Shown here: positions 50,827-52,777 of the stretch, in pieces
Layout: every line of letters begins with the position of its first letter
Position numbering within the stretch: the first letter of the stretch is position 1
Origin: Rhodococcus phenolicus
Lineage (GTDB): Bacteria; Actinomycetota; Actinomycetes; Mycobacteriales; Mycobacteriaceae
Direction: 5' to 3'
Assembly (NCBI RefSeq): GCF_001646785.1
Contig: NZ_LRRH01000066.1
Location: forward strand, 1 to 52,777
Length of the DNA stretch: 52,777 bases
Program-made: the position numbers and the translations under genes
The notes under the pieces: generated by a model
What the model saw: only the letters and a program-made list of their open reading frames with translations
Databases searched by the model: none
Told to the model about the DNA's origin: nothing

Positions 50827-52293
50827 ATGAGTGACACAGCGGCACGCCCGGTCTCGCAGTCGGACCACCGGTTCTTCGGCCAGCCGCTCGCCCTGGCGAA
50901 CCTCTTCGGTGTCGAGATGTGGGAGCGATTCTCCTTCTACGGCATGCAGGGCATCCTGATCTACTACCTGTACTACTCGGCGGACGAGGGCGGGCTGGGA
51001 ATCAGCAAGGCCGCCGCGACCTCGATCGTCGGCGCCTACGGCGGCACCGTCTACCTGTCCACGATTCTCGGCGCCTGGATCGCCGACCGGGTCCTCGGCT
51101 CCGAACGAACCTTGTTCTACAGCGCCGTGATGATCATGTTCGGCCACATCGCGCTGGCGGTGATCCCCGGGCTGGCCGGTGTCGGTGTCGGTCTGGTCCT
51201 CATCGCGTTCGGCAGCGGCGGACTCAAGGCGAACGCGACGTCGCTGGTCGGCGACCTGTACGACGAACAGGACGAGCGCCGCGACGCGGGCTTCTCGATC
51301 TTCTACATGGGCATCAACCTCGGCGCCCTCGTCGGTCCGCTGCTCACCGGCTGGGTGCAGACCAACATGGGCTTCCACTACGGATTCGGGCTCGCGGCGA
51401 TCGGCATGGCCATCGGGCTGATCCAGTACTCGATCGGCCGCAAGCGGCTGGCCGGCATCGGCGCGACACCCCCGCACCCGCTGCCGGCGGCGCTGCGCAT
51501 GCGCGTCGCGGCCGTCGCGGCCGTCGCCGTGGTGATCATCGCGGTGGCCGCGCTGACCGGCCTGATCACGACCGGCAACATGTCGGATCTCGTCGTCACC
51601 CTGACGATCGTCGCGGCGGTCGTCTACTTCGTGATCATCCTGTCGAGCCGGTCCATCACGCCGGTCGAGCGCAAACGCGTCATCTCGTTCATTCCGATGT
51701 TCCTGGCGAGCGCCGCGTTCTGGTCGCTGTTCCAGCAGCAGTTCACGATGGTCGCGGTGTACTCGGACACCCGTCTTGATCGGAACCTGTTCGGCTGGGA
51801 CTTCCCGCCGTCGTGGGTGCAGTCGATCAACCCGGTGTTCATCATCATCTTCGCGGGTGTGTTCGCGGCCGCGTGGACGAAGCTGGGCCCGCGGCAGCCG
51901 TCGTCACCGATCAAGTTCGCGATCGGCACGATCATCATGGGCATCGCGTTCCTGTGCTTCATCCCGATGTCCGGAGGCGGGCCGAACAGCGCACCGCTGC
52001 TCGGCCTGGCGGGCATCCTGCTGTTGTTCACCTTCGCCGAGTTGTTCCTGTCCCCGGTGGGCCTGTCGCTGTCCACGAAGCTCGCCCCGAAGAACTTCCA
52101 CACCCAGATGGTGGCGTTGTTCTTCCTGTCGGTGGCCCTGGGCACGGCGATGGCCGGCACTCTGGCCAAGTACTACGACGAGAGCAACGAGGTGCCGTAC
52201 TACCTGTGGATCGGCGGCGCCTCGATCGTCGTCGGCGTCGTGCTGACCCTGATCTCGCCGTGGATCCGCAAGATGATGCAGGGCGTGCACTGA
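50827..52293 (+). CDS. Proton-dependent oligopeptide transporter (POT/PTR2 family)
   Basis: 488-aa MFS-fold transporter taking up di- and tripeptides with protons. The PTR2 signature EMWERFSFYGMQGIL (residues 27-41) carries the ExxER motif of the proton relay. The second signature FYMGINLGALVGPLLTGWV lies in helix 5. About 14 hydrophobic segments are present. ATG 50827 is used; GTG 50818 in frame is possible, and neither has a strong ribosome binding site. It is convergent with the partial TSUP permease gene, 19 bp apart. Confidence 0.93.
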   Translation: MSDTAARPVSQSDHRFFGQPLALANLFGVEMWERFSFYGMQGILIYYLYYSADEGGLGISKAAATSIVGAYGGTVYLSTILGAWIADRVLGSERTLFYSAVMIMFGHIALAVIPGLAGVGVGLVLIAFGSGGLKANATSLVGDLYDEQDERRDAGFSIFYMGINLGALVGPLLTGWVQTNMGFHYGFGLAAIGMAIGLIQYSIGRKRLAGIGATPPHPLPAALRMRVAAVAAVAVVIIAVAALTGLITTGNMSDLVVTLTIVAAVVYFVIILSSRSITPVERKRVISFIPMFLASAAFWSLFQQQFTMVAVYSDTRLDRNLFGWDFPPSWVQSINPVFIIIFAGVFAAAWTKLGPRQPSSPIKFAIGTIIMGIAFLCFIPMSGGGPNSAPLLGLAGILLLFTFAELFLSPVGLSLSTKLAPKNFHTQMVALFFLSVALGTAMAGTLAKYYDESNEVPYYLWIGGASIVVGVVLTLISPWIRKMMQGVH

Positions 52294-52312
52294 CACCCGC
52301 CGGGACTGACGA

Positions 52313-52777
52313 TTACCGCACCGCGAGCCACGCGGCGAGTCCGAACCCGGCGACCGCCACCGCGATCCGCAGCACGCCGGGCGGGATGCGCTTGACGACC
52401 GGCGGTCCGCACCAGCCGCCCGCGACCGTCCCGATCGCCATGGCGACGGCGGCGGGCCAGTGCACGGGACCGAACGCGGCGAAGCCGATCGCGGCGACCA
52501 GGTTCGCGACGCCGAGCAGATAGCTCTTGAGGATGCTGGCCCGCCAGATGCTCTCCGACGAGCACACGAGGATGAGTGCCAGGAAGATCACGCCGGCGCC
52601 CGCGCCGAAGTAGCCGCCGTACACGGCGACGACGAACACGGCCGCCGAGAAGGTCCGGGGCAGGTCACGGTTCCCGGCGAGAGCGCGGATCCGGGGCTGG
52701 AACAGCAACGCGAGCGCCGCCAGTGCCACCAGATACGGGACGATCGCCTCGAACGATCCCTCGGGCGCGGCCAGCAG
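52313..52777 (-). CDS. TSUP (TauE/SafE) family permease, C-terminal part (runs off the right edge)
   Basis: The frame is open to the window edge; at least 154 C-terminal residues are visible. Repeated amphipathic-hydrophobic segments with the TSUP landmark VYGGYFGAGAGVIFLALIL, then SILKSYLLGVANLVAAIGFAAFG and TVAGGWCGPPVVKRIPPGVLR, are typical of the C-terminal half of TauE/SafE sulfite/organosulfonate exporters. In-frame codons continue upstream of the GTG at 52729 with further hydrophobic sequence (PEGSFEAIVPYLVALAAL), so that GTG is not the true start. The substrate is unknown. Confidence 0.85.
   Translation of the reverse strand: MLAAPEGSFEAIVPYLVALAALALLFQPRIRALAGNRDLPRTFSAAVFVVAVYGGYFGAGAGVIFLALILVCSSESIWRASILKSYLLGVANLVAAIGFAAFGPVHWPAAVAMAIGTVAGGWCGPPVVKRIPPGVLRIAVAVAGFGLAAWLAVR

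Overview
The window is high-GC (about 70%) actinobacterial chromosome. It carries a mycolic-acid/arabinogalactan envelope gene set (aftD, tmaT-, pgfA- and mmpL3-type genes, fabG4-htdX) in an order that, from memory, closely follows the Mycobacterium tuberculosis Rv0206c-Rv0243 neighbourhood. With the furA-katG pair and the codon usage this points to a mycolate-containing member of the Mycobacteriales, most likely Rhodococcus. I see no insertion sequence, prophage, CRISPR array, tRNA or rRNA. The sequence is almost fully coding, and no gap exceeds 300 bp.

Layout. 1-809: 5' part of an unrecognised disordered protein with tandem repeats. 1.0-5.4 kb: beta-ketothiolase (fadA2) divergent from fabG4-htdX, plus a TetR regulator; the same 16-bp palindrome lies in the divergent promoter and before the tetR gene. 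5.4-8.4 kb: lipoprotein LpqI/NagZ, a universal stress protein, a self-complementary repeat array and isochorismate synthase. 8.5-24.6 kb: envelope block with a 57-aa DUF2613 protein, AftD, TmaT-like acyltransferase, PgfA-like DUF3068 protein, a lipid-linked-glycan flippase-like protein, a GT-C-like membrane protein, a GT4 glycosyltransferase, GntR plus MFS, a methyltransferase, a ROK kinase and a Tat-lipoprotein hydrolase. 24.6-27.3 kb: phosphotransferase and aldehyde dehydrogenase behind a KstR-like operator. 27.3-34.8 kb: katG-furA, cysE-cysK, a cation diffusion facilitator and GTP-dependent PEP carboxykinase. 35.0-37.5 kb: a three-gene operon of two degenerate dynamin/GTPase-like proteins and a small acidic protein with DxDxDG loops. 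37.6-42.6 kb: trmB, a NYN-domain protein and mmpL3 with an unusually long repeat-rich tail. 42.6-52.8 kb: DUF1707 protein, DGPF/YCII protein with its ECF42-type sigma factor, a MacRS-like two-component system, a membrane adenylate cyclase, an LPG-synthase-like membrane protein, YceI, DUF3054, a POT peptide transporter and a partial TSUP permease.

How it fits together. FabG4/HtdX/FadA2 handle acyl chains. TmaT, MmpL3 and PgfA act on trehalose monomycolate export, and AftD acts on arabinan, so much of the window serves one outer-envelope programme. Regulation visible in the DNA includes a TetR autoregulatory circuit, a KstR-type operator, a self-directed ECF42 promoter, a FurA-type leaderless promoter and two CRP/GlxR-like sites, one directly before the adenylate cyclase gene. 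Many genes lack a Shine-Dalgarno sequence and have a TANNNT box 6-8 bp before the start codon, indicating leaderless transcripts. The least explained parts are the degenerate-GTPase operon beside mmpL3, the MmpL3 octapeptide tail, and the truncated low-complexity protein at the left edge.
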